The notes: generated from the letters alone by a model not told the origin. Shown: positions 9,742 through 20,607, counted from the first letter of the stretch. The stretch is 64,000 nt of DNA from Endotrypanum monterogeii (GCA_000333855.2 CM007319.1:1946282-2010281); one strand, 5' to 3'. Made by a program: numbers and translations.

Positions 9742-11092
9742 TCTTGCTGCACATACATTCGCCCTACTTCCAGAAAACACTTTGCGATCGACCCGAGGCG
9801 CGTACCCGTGGAGAGAAGGGGGGGGGGAAGGAGTAGGAGAAGAGAGTGCACAGTTGCAGAAAAAAATATATAAATATAAATGTAATAAGATACAAGGGAT
9901 GGTAACGTTTAAAAAAGGTGTACAAGGAAACAAAACGTGGAAGAGGAGAGCAGGGGAGGCAAGGAGCAGTAGAAAAAAAAAAGTCAGAAGCGGAGGCCAC
10001 ACATACATGAGTGCTCCTCAACCATATTTAATAAATCACACACACACACACAGGCACACACACAGACAGGCACACGGAGATGATGTCGGGGCACGCCGCA
10101 GTCATATCAACACAAGCAGCAAGATGAGCGTGACGCGTTCTCCGACAAACACACCTTCACAGGGAATACCGAAACCAAGAAAAAATATATAAAGGAGGAC
10201 AGTGCAGTTGTGCACTTCGATGCCCTGAAGAAGGATCAAAAACAAGCAAACGGAGAAGTTAAGCTGTTGCGCCACGCGACGGAGGGAGAGGAAGAAAGGA
10301 GATGTGCACGTGAAATATGCGGAATAGCAGGAAAAAAAAAAGCGTAAAGGTGAAAGAGCTGATCGTGATCCAAAGCAGCATCGCGTGAATGTGCACTCGT
10401 ATTGCGTATTGTATGCAAAGTGAGAAGTTGTATACGGATCGGGGGGGGGGGAGAAAAGAAGGTGGAGGATGTGTCCGAGAACGGCTCGCCGTACAGAAAC
10501 AGCAAAACACTTTCCCGTTTGGTGGTAAGTAGGCGAAGGAGGTTGTAAAAACCCTCTTTGCCCCCACAAAGACAACGCACACATAGCCACAGCATAGTAG
10601 TATCCATCACGAAGCCCCTTTCTGCCCTTCCTGTGAGTACCCAGAGGAAGGCAGAGGCGCAACCCCACATAGAGACTCACACTTTCATGTCAAGGCTACC
10701 TAGACCGCCCCAGCTCCAAAGATGATTGTACCCAACAACTTGGTTCTCGCTCATAACATCCCCCCTTTTTTCCCCCTCTTTCTCCTTCACCCCCCCCCTC
10801 CACAGGACCACTACTACTGATCTTGATTGTATTCTATGCAAAGTGTTCAGTGAAAGACTGCCTCCGGCCCTATAGCGAGGTAAGGGAGTGGAAGGGGGGG
10901 GGTCACTCGCGGGATGCTGAGAGTAGTTCTTGCACCTGTACACGAGAGGCGAAGCTGAAGGAGGGGGAAAAGGGCTCCTAGGCCACGGCCCCGATACATT
11001 AACGCGTATGCAGACTGTGGCAAGTCTCGCTGAGGACTCGCACCCTCCCTCGTTGTTGTTGTTTTTTTTTGGTGTGTGCGTATGTGTGCGAC

Positions 11093-14000
11093 TTACCAGC
11101 TAGGAAACTTTAGCTTTGTTAGCTTAGCAGAGGAGGATGACGATGATGATGGGGCGGTTTTATCATACCGGGTATCAGTCGCAGGGACGATGGCAACTGA
11201 AGCCGGTTGTGGTGGTGCAGTAGGCGACTGATATGTCAGTATAGATGTCCTTGCCGTGCCTGCGTTGACAGTGGTGCGTAGTGCACGAGCCTGGCTAGAG
11301 ATACCACTCTGGCTACTCTCTTCGGCACCGTCGTTTGGGCTTTCGTCCTCGTCGAACGAAGACCTCCGCATGTGGGATGACTTCGGGTCTGTATAGGTCC
11401 CCGTCCTTTTGATCCGCGCTAAAATGTGGGAGCCATCCGATTTGCCTTTTGAAGGTGTAGACGACGCCGACGTCGTGCTGAGGCTGGAAGACGAGGTCTC
11501 ATCGCTGCTTGAGGCTACGCTTTTCTTTTTCCAGTTGTTGGCCGATGTCGGGGCGGCGACCGTGGCATTGCCCCCCGCCCTGAGCTCAGTGGCCTTGGAA
11601 TGCATACCTGTCGCAGCTGGCCTTGCGTCAACGTGTATATAACTTGTATTGGCACGGTAGCTCTGCACCAATGCCGCTTCCACGTCGCTGTCGTCGTCCA
11701 AGGTGCTTCGCAGCGTCTTTGGGGTGTACTTCCTCTGAGTTGTCGCCTCCTTCCCGGGAGCAGCAGCCTTCCGCCCCACTTGAGTGGAGTCGAGTGAAGA
11801 TGGCGAGGGATTTGAGCAACTCGACTGCGTCTCCGATTCCACTGTCGAGGCCCTCTTCAGTTTTTGGACCTTCAGCAACGGTCGAAATGTGGAAGGGGCA
11901 CCTAACTTAGTCGAAGACGGCGATGACGACGGGGAGGAGGAGTGGTGAACGACAACATGTGAACTGGGGCGGTCACACGCGGTCTCGAGAGATTGGCTTG
12001 AGTCATCCGTGCCTGACGATGACACTGCGAAGAAGGGTGAGATTGTATGCTGGCCCCTCTGTGAGGCCAAAGTTGGTGGAGCTGAAAGCCCAGATGGTTC
12101 TTGGATTTCCATTTCGTGTGCTGGGGATGAAGCAACATCAGTCGCGTTGTGAGCGATACTCGATGTGGCAACGACTGTTGGCGCTGTCAAGCCCAAAGGT
12201 GCCACCGCCACCTCTGCAGACCTGCCCCGCCTGTCGTTTGCGTCATTCCTTTTCTCGTGAATCAAAACTGCCTGTCTCCTTGGCGAGCTGCTTGATGCAG
12301 AAGCAGGGGTCGAGAATGACGAAGGACTCATGGCGTGGGGTGAGTTGTACGAGGCTGGAAGGACCCCGAGGCGCTGTGCCTCCTCCCGCAGCTCGCCTAT
12401 AGGTCTCTTGATGACGGCAACTGTTCGAGGTTTATTGCTCGCTGAACTAGAAGAGTAGTGTGACGCATCCTTTGATGCCCCATTCCGCTTTAGGGCACAA
12501 GGCACGTAGGGGGCAGCGTATGCCGCGTAGCCCTGCGAGCTGACAGTGCCACCCCCCACTTTAGCCACACTTGACCCTCGGTCAGCAACTCGCTCACTCT
12601 GCTCTCTTGCGAGGCGTAGGTCTCCCCGCAGACCTAGAATTTTCTCCTTGAGGTGCTTTGCCTCATCCTTCTTCTCCTCATACAGCGCTGCCCAAGTAAG
12701 CGCATGTTGTTTAGCAGCAATGAAGCGCACGATGTCTCCCTCGTACTGCGCCAAAGCTGCTTTCTGGGCGAATTCCCGGCAGTATAAATCTACCATGTCG
12801 TCATAGCAACCGCACACGCGGGAAACGAGACGCAGAAGGTGCGACGAGTCCTCGCTCTTGACGGATGGCGACGCGAACATGGTGTCTGTCAAGCCCGCAT
12901 CCGCAGAGAATCCCGCCTTGACGGGAGAGCCAGTAGTTCCATTAGATGACGTTCGCGCAGACTCTTGCACTTCGTTAACGTGCCGCTGTTGCAGCGCCGC
13001 GAGACTCATGGCTACATTGCTCTCTTCACTTTGACAGGTGCTACGAGGCGGGGATATCACCATCTGGAGCTTCGTGGGCACCTCTGTCACGAGCTGTGCC
13101 AGTCGGTCATAGTCGTTCTGCAGGAGAGACCGTACCGTAGTAGTGACGGTGTGCACTAGGGCGTTTTTGTCCTCTTTTCCATTCAGAAGCTCCTTGTGAT
13201 GAAGACTGGCTGTGGCAGCCTCGCGACTCTGACACTGTGCCAGCATCGCCTCAGCGTGTCTCAACTCCTGCCTGAGGAGAGAAAGTTGCGTGCTGTGCTC
13301 CATTCTCGAGTGCGCCTCCTCGAGTTTCTTCTGAAAGGACCGTGTACGCATAAAGTCGTAGTACAGCATCCAATGCACCGAGCACGCGTCTCTGAGCAGC
13401 TCCCCTCTACTCACTTGCTCCTGCAGCTGAAGCTCAGACACATCCTTCGCGATCGCCTCAACGACAAGGCGGTGGTCTCTATCAGAAACCTCGATCATTA
13501 GTGTCTGAACTTCTTCCTCTAGGCGCGCAATGTACCTCTCTGCCTCTACGTCGCCTGCACTGACGATAAAGTCAGTAGCATGGACGCGGCCGCGAGGCAT
13601 CACAGAACCCCCCCTTATATCATGCGTGTAACCGCGGGACTCGTTCAGACCCAAAAAGCTACCCACAGCCACAGACCGGCCGCCGCTCTCAGCGAGTCCG
13701 TCTGGAATACTGTAACGCGAGTTGGCGAAGTTGTTACACGAATACAGGGACCGTGCGTCGCTGTGCAGCATGTTCAGGGGGTGACGACTGAGATCCATGT
13801 GCCGCCCGTAGTTAGAGTCATAGCCCCCTCGCTCTTGGGCAGCACCGGGGAACACATGTTTGTAGTGTCCCTCCATGAACAGCAGCCCTTCGAGGTCTTC
13901 CACGGGGTTCTGGTCGCCCGTAGGGGAAAAAGATGACGAGGACGGCGACCTTCGCGTTGCCGCGTGTCTACCGAGTTGGTCAAGCGAAGCGTGGCGTAGG

Positions 14001-14176
14001 CCTGATAAGTTGGGTGAACCGCCGCCGTTGTCACCGATGGAAGAGCTGAGCCTCGCTCGACTACTCCGTGAGCTGACACCGCGCGGCTGCGCTCGCTCGA
14101 AGCAGCGACTGAACGAGGAGGAGGATTGTGAGTTTTTTTTGTCAGCCATTAGGTTTGCGTTCTCATTTCGGCGCAT
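11093..14176 (-). CDS. Large Ser-rich coiled-coil protein, unknown function
   Basis: A 1027-residue protein from the ATG at 14176. The frame runs on to a GTG at 14239, but that extension encodes a Leu/Cys/Val stretch from a polypyrimidine tract (CCTTCTCTCTTGCTG), which more likely marks the trans-splice site. The first 200 residues are Ser/Arg-rich and low complexity. Heptad-like helical stretches follow: AERYIARLEEEVQTLMIEV, KKLEEAHSRMEHSTQLSLL, and a third with KKDEAKHLKEKILGLRGDL, suggesting coiled coils and a structural or scaffold role. The C-terminal 450 residues are dominated by Ser, Thr and Pro with long SSSS runs and are probably disordered and phosphorylated. I recognise no catalytic domain. 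It lies between the aspartate aminotransferase and the GAA1-like gene. Confidence 0.85.
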   Translation of the reverse strand: MRRNENANLMADKKNSQSSSSFSRCFERAQPRGVSSRSSRARLSSSIGDNGGGSPNLSGLRHASLDQLGRHAATRRSPSSSSFSPTGDQNPVEDLEGLLFMEGHYKHVFPGAAQERGGYDSNYGRHMDLSRHPLNMLHSDARSLYSCNNFANSRYSIPDGLAESGGRSVAVGSFLGLNESRGYTHDIRGGSVMPRGRVHATDFIVSAGDVEAERYIARLEEEVQTLMIEVSDRDHRLVVEAIAKDVSELQLQEQVSRGELLRDACSVHWMLYYDFMRTRSFQKKLEEAHSRMEHSTQLSLLRQELRHAEAMLAQCQSREAATASLHHKELLNGKEDKNALVHTVTTTVRSLLQNDYDRLAQLVTEVPTKLQMVISPPRSTCQSEESNVAMSLAALQQRHVNEVQESARTSSNGTTGSPVKAGFSADAGLTDTMFASPSVKSEDSSHLLRLVSRVCGCYDDMVDLYCREFAQKAALAQYEGDIVRFIAAKQHALTWAALYEEKKDEAKHLKEKILGLRGDLRLAREQSERVADRGSSVAKVGGGTVSSQGYAAYAAPYVPCALKRNGASKDASHYSSSSASNKPRTVAVIKRPIGELREEAQRLGVLPASYNSPHAMSPSSFSTPASASSSSPRRQAVLIHEKRNDANDRRGRSAEVAVAPLGLTAPTVVATSSIAHNATDVASSPAHEMEIQEPSGLSAPPTLASQRGQHTISPFFAVSSSGTDDSSQSLETACDRPSSHVVVHHSSSPSSSPSSTKLGAPSTFRPLLKVQKLKRASTVESETQSSCSNPSPSSLDSTQVGRKAAAPGKEATTQRKYTPKTLRSTLDDDSDVEAALVQSYRANTSYIHVDARPAATGMHSKATELRAGGNATVAAPTSANNWKKKSVASSSDETSSSSLSTTSASSTPSKGKSDGSHILARIKRTGTYTDPKSSHMRRSSFDEDESPNDGAEESSQSGISSQARALRTTVNAGTARTSILTYQSPTAPPQPASVAIVPATDTRYDKTAPSSSSSSSAKLTKLKFPSW

Positions 14177-14222
14177 CGCGATCTGACGTCGAGAGACGAA
14201 CAGCAAGAGAGAAGGGCACACG
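14177..14222 (-). promoter_or_regulatory. Polypyrimidine tract and candidate splice acceptor supporting the 14176 start
   Basis: Read in transcript sense, a CT-rich run (CCCTTCTCTCTTGCTGTTCG) is followed by GACGTCAG; its AG ends at 14183, six bases before the ATG at 14176. If used, it excludes the upstream GTG extension. Such a short leader is unusual, so an upstream AG remains possible. Confidence 0.35.
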
Positions 14223-14422
14223 CACGCACGCACACACACAAAAGCAATAGAACGTGAGCAACAAGATGTCAGATGTACCTACCCGCTCGATAGACGGAGA
14301 GGAATTCCTTCTAGGCCGTCAGGAGTTGGGGAGTTGCGGATGGAAGTGGATCGGTTAATGAGACGCTAAGATCGAAATACGCTCAAGACAGCTTTGGGAA
14401 GAACGGCCAACGGTTTGAGGTC

Positions 14423-14887
14423 TTACTGCGCCTTCCCCACCAGGCGGGCTCCTGTCCAATTCCAAGCTCCCTTCTGGTAGGGCGTGCTGAGAGGTACTGT
14501 GTATGTGTGAGAGGAGGGGCTATCGCTTTCGCAAGATCCTAAGCCGCCCTGTTTCTTTGAAATATTGATGGTGCTCCCTGGACTAAATATTTTATCCTTC
14601 CCATGCTGGGCCGCCTTCCTTTGAAACGATTCGGTTGCCAGTGCCAGCGATGCCCCCGACTGATGGGACGTCTCTGCGTCTGTGGAAGGGTGCTTAATGA
14701 GCTGCGAGGGAAGAAGTGGGATATATGTATATATGTAAAGAGCAAGACTAGATGCAAGAGGTCCAAGAGGGAAGAAATGAGACAGATGAAGGGAAAACGT
14801 TATAGGGTACGATAACATATATGTACAAGCCGCAGTACTCGATATCGACAACATTGAAAGGCGCCAAAACTGCCATGTACACCACAT
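14423..14887 (-). CDS. Doubtful small open frame (154 codons)
   Basis: The frame begins with a true ATG at 14887. The first 60 residues are Leu/Tyr/Pro-rich and derive from CT and TA tracts. The last 90 look more protein-like, with balanced composition (for example TESFQRKAAQHGKDKIF and STPYQKGAWNWTGARL), but no ATG lies at the start of that part, and a polypyrimidine tract plus CAG (transcript sense CTTCTTCCCTCGCAG, at about 14701-14715) sits at the boundary. It may be 5' untranslated sequence of the 1027-residue gene, an upstream frame, or a decayed gene. I recognise no family. Confidence 0.18.
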   Translation of the reverse strand: MWCTWQFWRLSMLSISSTAACTYMLSYPITFSLHLSHFFPLGPLASSLALYIYTYIPLLPSQLIKHPSTDAETSHQSGASLALATESFQRKAAQHGKDKIFSPGSTINISKKQGGLGSCESDSPSSHTYTVPLSTPYQKGAWNWTGARLVGKAQ

Positions 14888-15573
14888 CGTGGCGTCTCGT
14901 TCGACAACGCAGACGTCGAGTCAAAAGCTAGAGGGCAGGTGCAAGACCAATGTGTATGTATGTATATATACATATATATACATATATATATAAAGAGACC
15001 TTGAAAATGCGGTGGCGTGAGTGAAGAATGAAAAGTGGCGACCACTAGCTGTTATGTGAACCCTACACACCAGCCTCAGCCTTTTTTTTTTCCGATGCCT
15101 CAAGGCTATGCACCAACGGGGACATGTCCACGCGCACGGGGGGGAGACAACTGCAGTCTGGCAAAAAAAAAAAACGATCAACACGCTTTTGTAAATATTG
15201 TGTCGGTGTGTGTGTATGTTCAGTCACGTCAGGAGATGCATTTCTTTCTCTTAATTTATTGCCTTTTGGCGCTTTTCAATTCATCGATCACGTCACTGCT
15301 TCCAGCCCCCTACCCCGTTGCCCCAGACACCACCGACGGGGGGAGGGAGGGGGCAACGGCGTGAGTTGGCGCTCCATTTTTGTTGTTGTTTTTTTTCTGT
15401 AGGTAGAGCGCTTGCGCATGTGAAGGAGGAGAGGGGAGTGTGGTTGTTGTTTACAGGTCGTCAACCTTCTGGAGATAGTAGACTGTACACTCCTACATCT
15501 ACACTCTCTGGCACGAATTCTGCCGAGATAAAACGAGTGACACCTTGAGAGAATTTTTGAGAGAAAGAAGAAA

Positions 15574-15612
15574 GGAGGGGGAGGGGGAGGGGGAGGGAGA
15601 GGGAGAAGGGAG
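15574..15612. repeat. (GGGGGA)n purine tract
   Basis: Repeated GGGGGA units make an almost pure purine run on the given strand, which is the template strand for the minus-strand genes. It could form a G-quadruplex or triplex; in transcripts it is a C/T tract. Confidence 0.85.
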
Positions 15613-16437
15613 GAAGGGAAAAAAAAATGATTGGAGTGGTGGTCCACAGAAGTCCATAATATCGAAAAAAAAAAGAAAAGTAGGGAGTGTGCGTGTCTGC
15701 GAGGATGTGTATGTGGCTGATGCGCAACGAGCGCATACCTTAAGTAAGCCAACATCTTTTAGAAAAATAATAAGGAAAACTAAAGGGGTCTCCCCTTAAC
15801 GCATCCAGTGCCCCCCTCCCTGCAGCGATCAATCGTCAGTCCATCACATGCCGCCATCGACAAGCTCTACGCTAGATCACCTCACCTCTCCTCCACACAC
15901 ACACTATACACACGTACGTTAGTGCAAGCAATTGAACACTATTCCAGGTAATGGTGAATCCGTGGAAGCCTCTCGGTGATCTCACGGCGCACCAACGGAG
16001 TCGAAGAAGCGCATGCATTATAATGCAAGGATTCTATCGACATGGCACAAGAAAGATCGAAAGGCCTCCGCCACGCCATCGCACCTGTACGTTTCAACTC
16101 TTGTCCACACTTTTTCTTCCGCGTGGGGAGACGAGGGGGTGTTCGAAGCAAGTGATTCGCTTAGCATCGGATGTATACAGGCGTGCACCCTTGTTCATCT
16201 AACAGCGCCGCAGCGATGATGGTCAGTAGGCCTACTCGCCTTCATGCAGAGGAGTGCCTATTCAAGAGTGCGGTAGAGACGCTACATAATATGTGCACAC
16301 AAATACAGTGACACACACACACGCACACGCACACATACACACACAGCTTCTCCCCCTCTTTCTTTTATGCACACCAACACGTTTTTCTGTCAAATGCCAC
16401 TCTTCGAGAGACACGCATACACCTTCGCACGCAGGTA

Positions 16438-16438
16438 A

Positions 16439-16486
<48 letters not shown>
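16438..16486. repeat. Self-complementary (CA)n(TA)n(TG)n tract
   Basis: A CA run passes into about eleven TA units and then into a TG run, so the whole segment equals its own reverse complement. It could extrude a cruciform or adopt Z-DNA. Confidence 0.85.
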
Positions 16487-17166
16487 CTGCAGGGATGTAT
16501 ATATATTGCTTCTTACAACAACGACGGTTGGCTACCTTTGAAATGCAGTAATCGTAGCGCCTGCATAATTCTCTTCCTCCCTTTTTTTTCCCCCGAAGAT
16601 GCATAAATCAACGTAATCCCACCTAGTAAAATCGATGAGATGAAGACATTATTATTTCGGGTTTGGGTAAGTGGGGAAGGGAAGAATAGCGGCATCCCTC
16701 TCCTTCCTTTCCTCTTTCACATCCTCATTTTTTTTTTCCCCGCCCTCCTCAACGTTTTGGCTTCTCGATGTGAACTGAACGGAAGGGGGAATAATGTTTG
16801 GTGTACGTTGAGCATTCAACCTCCTCCTCCCCTCAACGCCCCTATGCCGCTGAGCCCTACCCTCTTACACGCGACATACCACGGTAAGACCGAGCGCTGC
16901 GCGCACGACACAGCTGCCGGAAGGGGTCAGGGTGAAGGAAAGGCAAATGAGGTTCAAGGGGCGCAGAGGGGAGGGGGGAGGGGGTCGTGGGCACTACGGG
17001 GGGAAAAAAGCAAAAGTAGATGAGGGAGAGCGGGCATGTTATGCTCCCCTCTCGCAACGATAGTGAAACGTGTCACACGTGTACATCGAAACTAAAGCAG
17101 GGCACAGAAAACCTGTCTACTACCTTTTCAAGGGCACCGTAGCACATACACACATACACATACACT

Positions 17167-17169
<3 letters not shown>

Positions 17170-17204
<35 letters not shown>
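17170..17204. repeat. (TA)n microsatellite
   Basis: About seventeen uninterrupted AT units, in the likely 3' UTR or spacer downstream of the aspartate aminotransferase stop. Confidence 0.9.
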
Positions 17205-17206
<2 letters not shown>

Positions 17207-17352
17207 CGCATATAGCATACAGATAAAAATAAAGTAAGTTAAATCAAGGGGACACGACGACAGAGCCTCATCTACCTACAAGCGAGGCCTAAGGCCACAA
17301 AATCATACGCGGGTTCGGGGCTGAGGTAATCCTCTACACAGGCCCGCATCGT

Positions 17353-18687
17353 CTACTGGGAGACATCGTGGATCGCATGTGCAACGTAGGAAACATTTTC
17401 AGAACTCAATCCGGAAAATGCGATACGGCCGTTGCCTGTGAGGTAGACGCTGTACCTTTCCTGGAGCGTCATAACCTGTTCCGCTGTCAACCCCGTCAGT
17501 GACATCATTCCCACACCCTTCTCGAGGTACTCCCAATCACGTGTTGAGCCGCAGGCTCGCAACTCGGACACCAGGCGATGCCGCACCTCCTGCAGCCGGC
17601 TCGACATCTGATGCAACTCCGATCTCCACAACTCGCGCAAATGCGGAGTCCTAAGAATCTCGTCAGCGATACGAGCACCAAATATCGGTGGGTTGCTGTA
17701 CGTGGCTCGAATCGTGGACTGCAGTTGAGATAAAACGTTTGCCTTTTCCTTCTGAGTGGTGCAATGAACGTGCAGGGCGCCTGTGCGCTGCCCGTAAAGC
17801 CCGAAGCTCTTGGCCAGCGACTGTGCCACCAGGTACGTAGGGATCTCTTGCTGATGCAGTGCCCGCAGAACGTAGGCGTCGCGCTCGACGTCGCCTGTCG
17901 CAAAACCTTGGTATGCCATGTCAATAAACGGGATAAGATCCCCCCGCCGGATGACGTCAACAATCTGCTGCCATTCCTCCGGTGTGGGATCGCATCCAGT
18001 CGGGTTGTGCGCGCAAGCGTGTAGCAAGACGATCGAGTTGGCAGGCAGCTGGTTCAAATGGTTGAGCATCGCATCAATGCTCAGACGATGCGTTTGTAGG
18101 TTGTAATACGGATAAAATTTAAACTCTGCGTTGAGGTGCTCGAGAATATTAAAGTGGTTCGGGTAGGAGGGACTTGGGATGTGCAGCGTCAGAGGGCCGG
18201 AGCGGCCAGAGCCGCGCTGTAACAGTCCCACACCGAGATGCAAGGCGCCTGTGCCACTCAGGGTTTGCACAGAAGCGATGCGGTCCCCTTGCTCATCTAG
18301 CATTGGATTACCAAAACAAAGCTGCTGCACACTATTTATGAAGGACGGTAACCCTGCAATGGGAGCGTAGTCCATCTGCGTGTCCTGTTCCAAGATATGC
18401 GACATCGCCCTACGCACGGACTCCAACACAAAAGGCCTGTTATGATTATCGCGGTAAACACCGATACAAAGGTTTATCTTATTTGGCGACGTATCCTTTG
18501 CGAAGTCTGCGGCAATGCCCATGATGGCGTCGGGGGGCGTGCGCTGCAAACCCGAAAAATAGCTTGTCGACCCAGCACGACGACAGCTCAGCAGCGCAAC
18601 ACAAGGGGAGCTGACCCCTACGGAGGAAGCCCATGTGTGACGAAACATATGTGGTGTAAGCACGTATCGAATGCACCTTTCTCCCAT
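17353..18687 (-). CDS. ASAT: Aspartate aminotransferase, mitochondrial type
   Basis: A 444-residue pyridoxal-phosphate enzyme interconverting aspartate plus 2-oxoglutarate with oxaloacetate plus glutamate. The class I aminotransferase signature SLAKSFGLYGQR (290-301) holds the cofactor lysine K293. Other family residues are visible: the HNPTG loop with N228, D256 and Y259 in IDMAYQGF, and the substrate-binding Arg in GNGRIAFSG near the C-terminus. Core length fits the family. About 45 extra N-terminal residues, rich in Arg, Ser and hydrophobics and low in acids, suggest a mitochondrial presequence; a second ATG at codon 14 could also start it. From memory, the L. major orthologue lies next to LPG5A on chromosome 24, as here. 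It would link amino-acid and C4-acid metabolism with the fumarase encoded upstream in the same array. Confidence 0.93.
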   Translation of the reverse strand: MGERCIRYVLTPHMFRHTWASSVGVSSPCVALLSCRRAGSTSYFSGLQRTPPDAIMGIAADFAKDTSPNKINLCIGVYRDNHNRPFVLESVRRAMSHILEQDTQMDYAPIAGLPSFINSVQQLCFGNPMLDEQGDRIASVQTLSGTGALHLGVGLLQRGSGRSGPLTLHIPSPSYPNHFNILEHLNAEFKFYPYYNLQTHRLSIDAMLNHLNQLPANSIVLLHACAHNPTGCDPTPEEWQQIVDVIRRGDLIPFIDMAYQGFATGDVERDAYVLRALHQQEIPTYLVAQSLAKSFGLYGQRTGALHVHCTTQKEKANVLSQLQSTIRATYSNPPIFGARIADEILRTPHLRELWRSELHQMSSRLQEVRHRLVSELRACGSTRDWEYLEKGVGMMSLTGLTAEQVMTLQERYSVYLTGNGRIAFSGLSSENVSYVAHAIHDVSQ

Positions 18688-19273
18688 CCTTGGTATCTAG
18701 CTGAACGTTAGTGCGTTTTGGGGGCTTTTATATACTACATATATATGGTGTGTGTGTGTGTGTGAAAAAGAGAGAAGGTAGTGAGGAGAGAAAAATGCGA
18801 AATACAAAAAAATAATAATAAGGCGTGTGTATTTGCAAGTCACGCTCGCTGATTGGGGGGAGGGGGGAGACGTGGCGAACATGGCCTAACGAAGGTGCTC
18901 GGGGAGTTGGCAGACAACCAGTGAACTGCGATGACTGTCTTCAAGTTTCATGCGGGGATGACTGAGGGAATAGTCACTGGCAGATGGTCCATCGCTTGGA
19001 ACAGAAGTGTGTGCATGTGTGTGTGTGTGTGTGTGTGTTTGAACGAGTTTAGCAGCTCCTCCTCTTTGACAAGCTCTTCTTTCCCACGGAGAGAAGCAAG
19101 AAAGAGACAGCTTGCTCTAGTAGCCCCACACGCTAATACATCCTCCTCCTCCTTGGTGCGCTGTTCCGTTAAAGACGTACGGAGACAGTGTAAGGTGATT
19201 AAAATAAGGCAACAACGCAGAACTCAGGGTGAAAAAGTGCACACACACACACGCACACACACACACACATATA

Positions 19274-19307
<34 letters not shown>

Positions 19308-19506
19308 CTACACTGCGTCGTACGACCGAGGACGGTAGTACGTACGTACAGACGAGTACGTCCGGTAGGAACGTCTCCGTCGTGACTCTACGACGNNNNN
19401 NNNNNNNNNNNNNNNAACGTAACGTAACGGTAGGACGACGTAGTAGGTAGGTAGTAAATAAAGTAACGAACAACGACGACGAACTACAGGTAGGAAAGTA
19501 AGACGA
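19308..19506. other. N-gap (19396-19415) with error-rich flanks
   Basis: Twenty N bases sit inside about 180 bases of abnormal sequence with almost no homopolymers and many ACG/GTA units. The right flank (19416-19506) can be followed as a garbled copy of the clean sequence 19168-19239, and both lead into the same (CA)n-G-(CA)n-(TA)n-G-(TA)n pattern. The segment should not be read as biological sequence. Confidence 0.85.
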
Positions 19507-19545
19507 CACACACACACGACACACACACACACACATATATATATA

Positions 19546-19580
<35 letters not shown>

Positions 19581-20471
19581 CAAACCTGAAAAATAAGTGC
19601 TTTGTTTAACAGCACGAGGGAATGTATAGGCCTCAGAAAAATCAATGTCACGTAGAAGAAACAAAATACGAAAAAAAAAATTGATAGACTTTACTTCCCT
19701 GATAAAAGGGTAGCAACAATGCTGAGTAAAAAAAAAAATCGAAGGAGAAATCTTTTCGTGCGCGCAGGCGCCGCAAGAGAGAGAGGGGGGGAGGGGGGCT
19801 GCGATAAATCCTCTTTCTTCTGTTTGGTGCTGCGGAGAATAAAAATTTTGAGAAGCAGTGCTTCGTCGAAGCCCCTTGACATTCTCTTTTCCCAGCAAAT
19901 TTAATACAACCCCCTCCGCACCGACCCCCACCCCACAGACAAAAAAAAAACTCAACGAACATTTTACATGAGAAAAACAGTATCAGGCGCCTCCTGCACG
20001 CTTACAAATATGTATATATATGTATATATATACATTAATAGAAACGTAAATATAATTTTACCAAACATACTAGATGTACGCAACAATTCTTTACCCACTT
20101 GCTTTTTTTTCCCACTGCTCTTTGTCGTCGTTTTTTTTTTTTTCAGCGGTGTGCAGTTGTTGAAGGTTTACCAAAAAAAAAATTTTAGGGGGTAGGGGAG
20201 GTAGAAATCAAAACAACAACAAAGGAAACAACAGGAGGAGTGGAGTGGGGTGACGACGAATGTGATCGGGGGCAGGAACCTCATCAACCATAGCGCAGAT
20301 GCACCTCCTGTCATGCACGAATGTGATAATTTTTAATGAGAAGTGATCAACAGAGGAGAAAATGTAGTTTATAAGCATGTGCCAGGCCGTCATGAACCCT
20401 GGTACCCAGCACAACATTTTAAAGCGGGATGCACTCGTCGCGTGAACTGAACTCCACTTGCGTAGGCTTCT

Positions 20472-20607
20472 CACATGGTCCCGTCTCGTGGTGCCGGGGA
20501 AGGAGGGGGCGGGAGCGCAGCGGGCCAGGATATCTGGCCTGTCCTCGAGTCTGGATTCTGATGCCGCGCGGATGAGAAACTCACTCACCCTTTCAAGGTG
20601 CGAGAGA
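20472..20607. repeat. Degenerate repeat C, copy 1, downstream of LPG5A
   Basis: This matches 22475-22585 in the same orientation: both contain CCGTCTCGTGGTG, AGGATATCTGGCC, GATGCCGCGCGGATGA and CCCTTTCAAGGTGCGAGAGA. The left copy has about 25 extra bases (GC-rich, between GGGGAAGG and GGCCAGGAT). The two copies bracket the LPG5A coding region. Confidence 0.8.

Larger units (their letters stand above)
8020..11092. other. 3 kb spacer with repeat A copy 2 and repeat B copy 1
   Basis: No supported gene. Minus-strand frames at 8092-8406, 8304-8732 and 10102-10680 are rich in Phe, Cys and Ser from poly-T and C tracts and resemble no protein. The stretch contains a (CA)n tract at 8832-8858, repeat A copy 2 (8941-9309) followed by further mixed-composition DNA to about 9530, repeat B copy 1 (9573-9741), CA tracts at 10036-10068, and a G12 run near 10441. 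Confidence 0.75.
14177..17352. other. 3.2 kb spacer with purine tracts and microsatellites
   Basis: It contains one doubtful small frame (14423-14887, listed separately), a G-rich hexanucleotide-like run at 15574-15612, a mixed-composition block at about 15800-16250 that may be a degenerate retroposon remnant, a self-complementary (CA)n(TA)n(TG)n tract at 16438-16486, and a (TA)n tract at 17170-17204. No other gene is supported. Confidence 0.7.
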
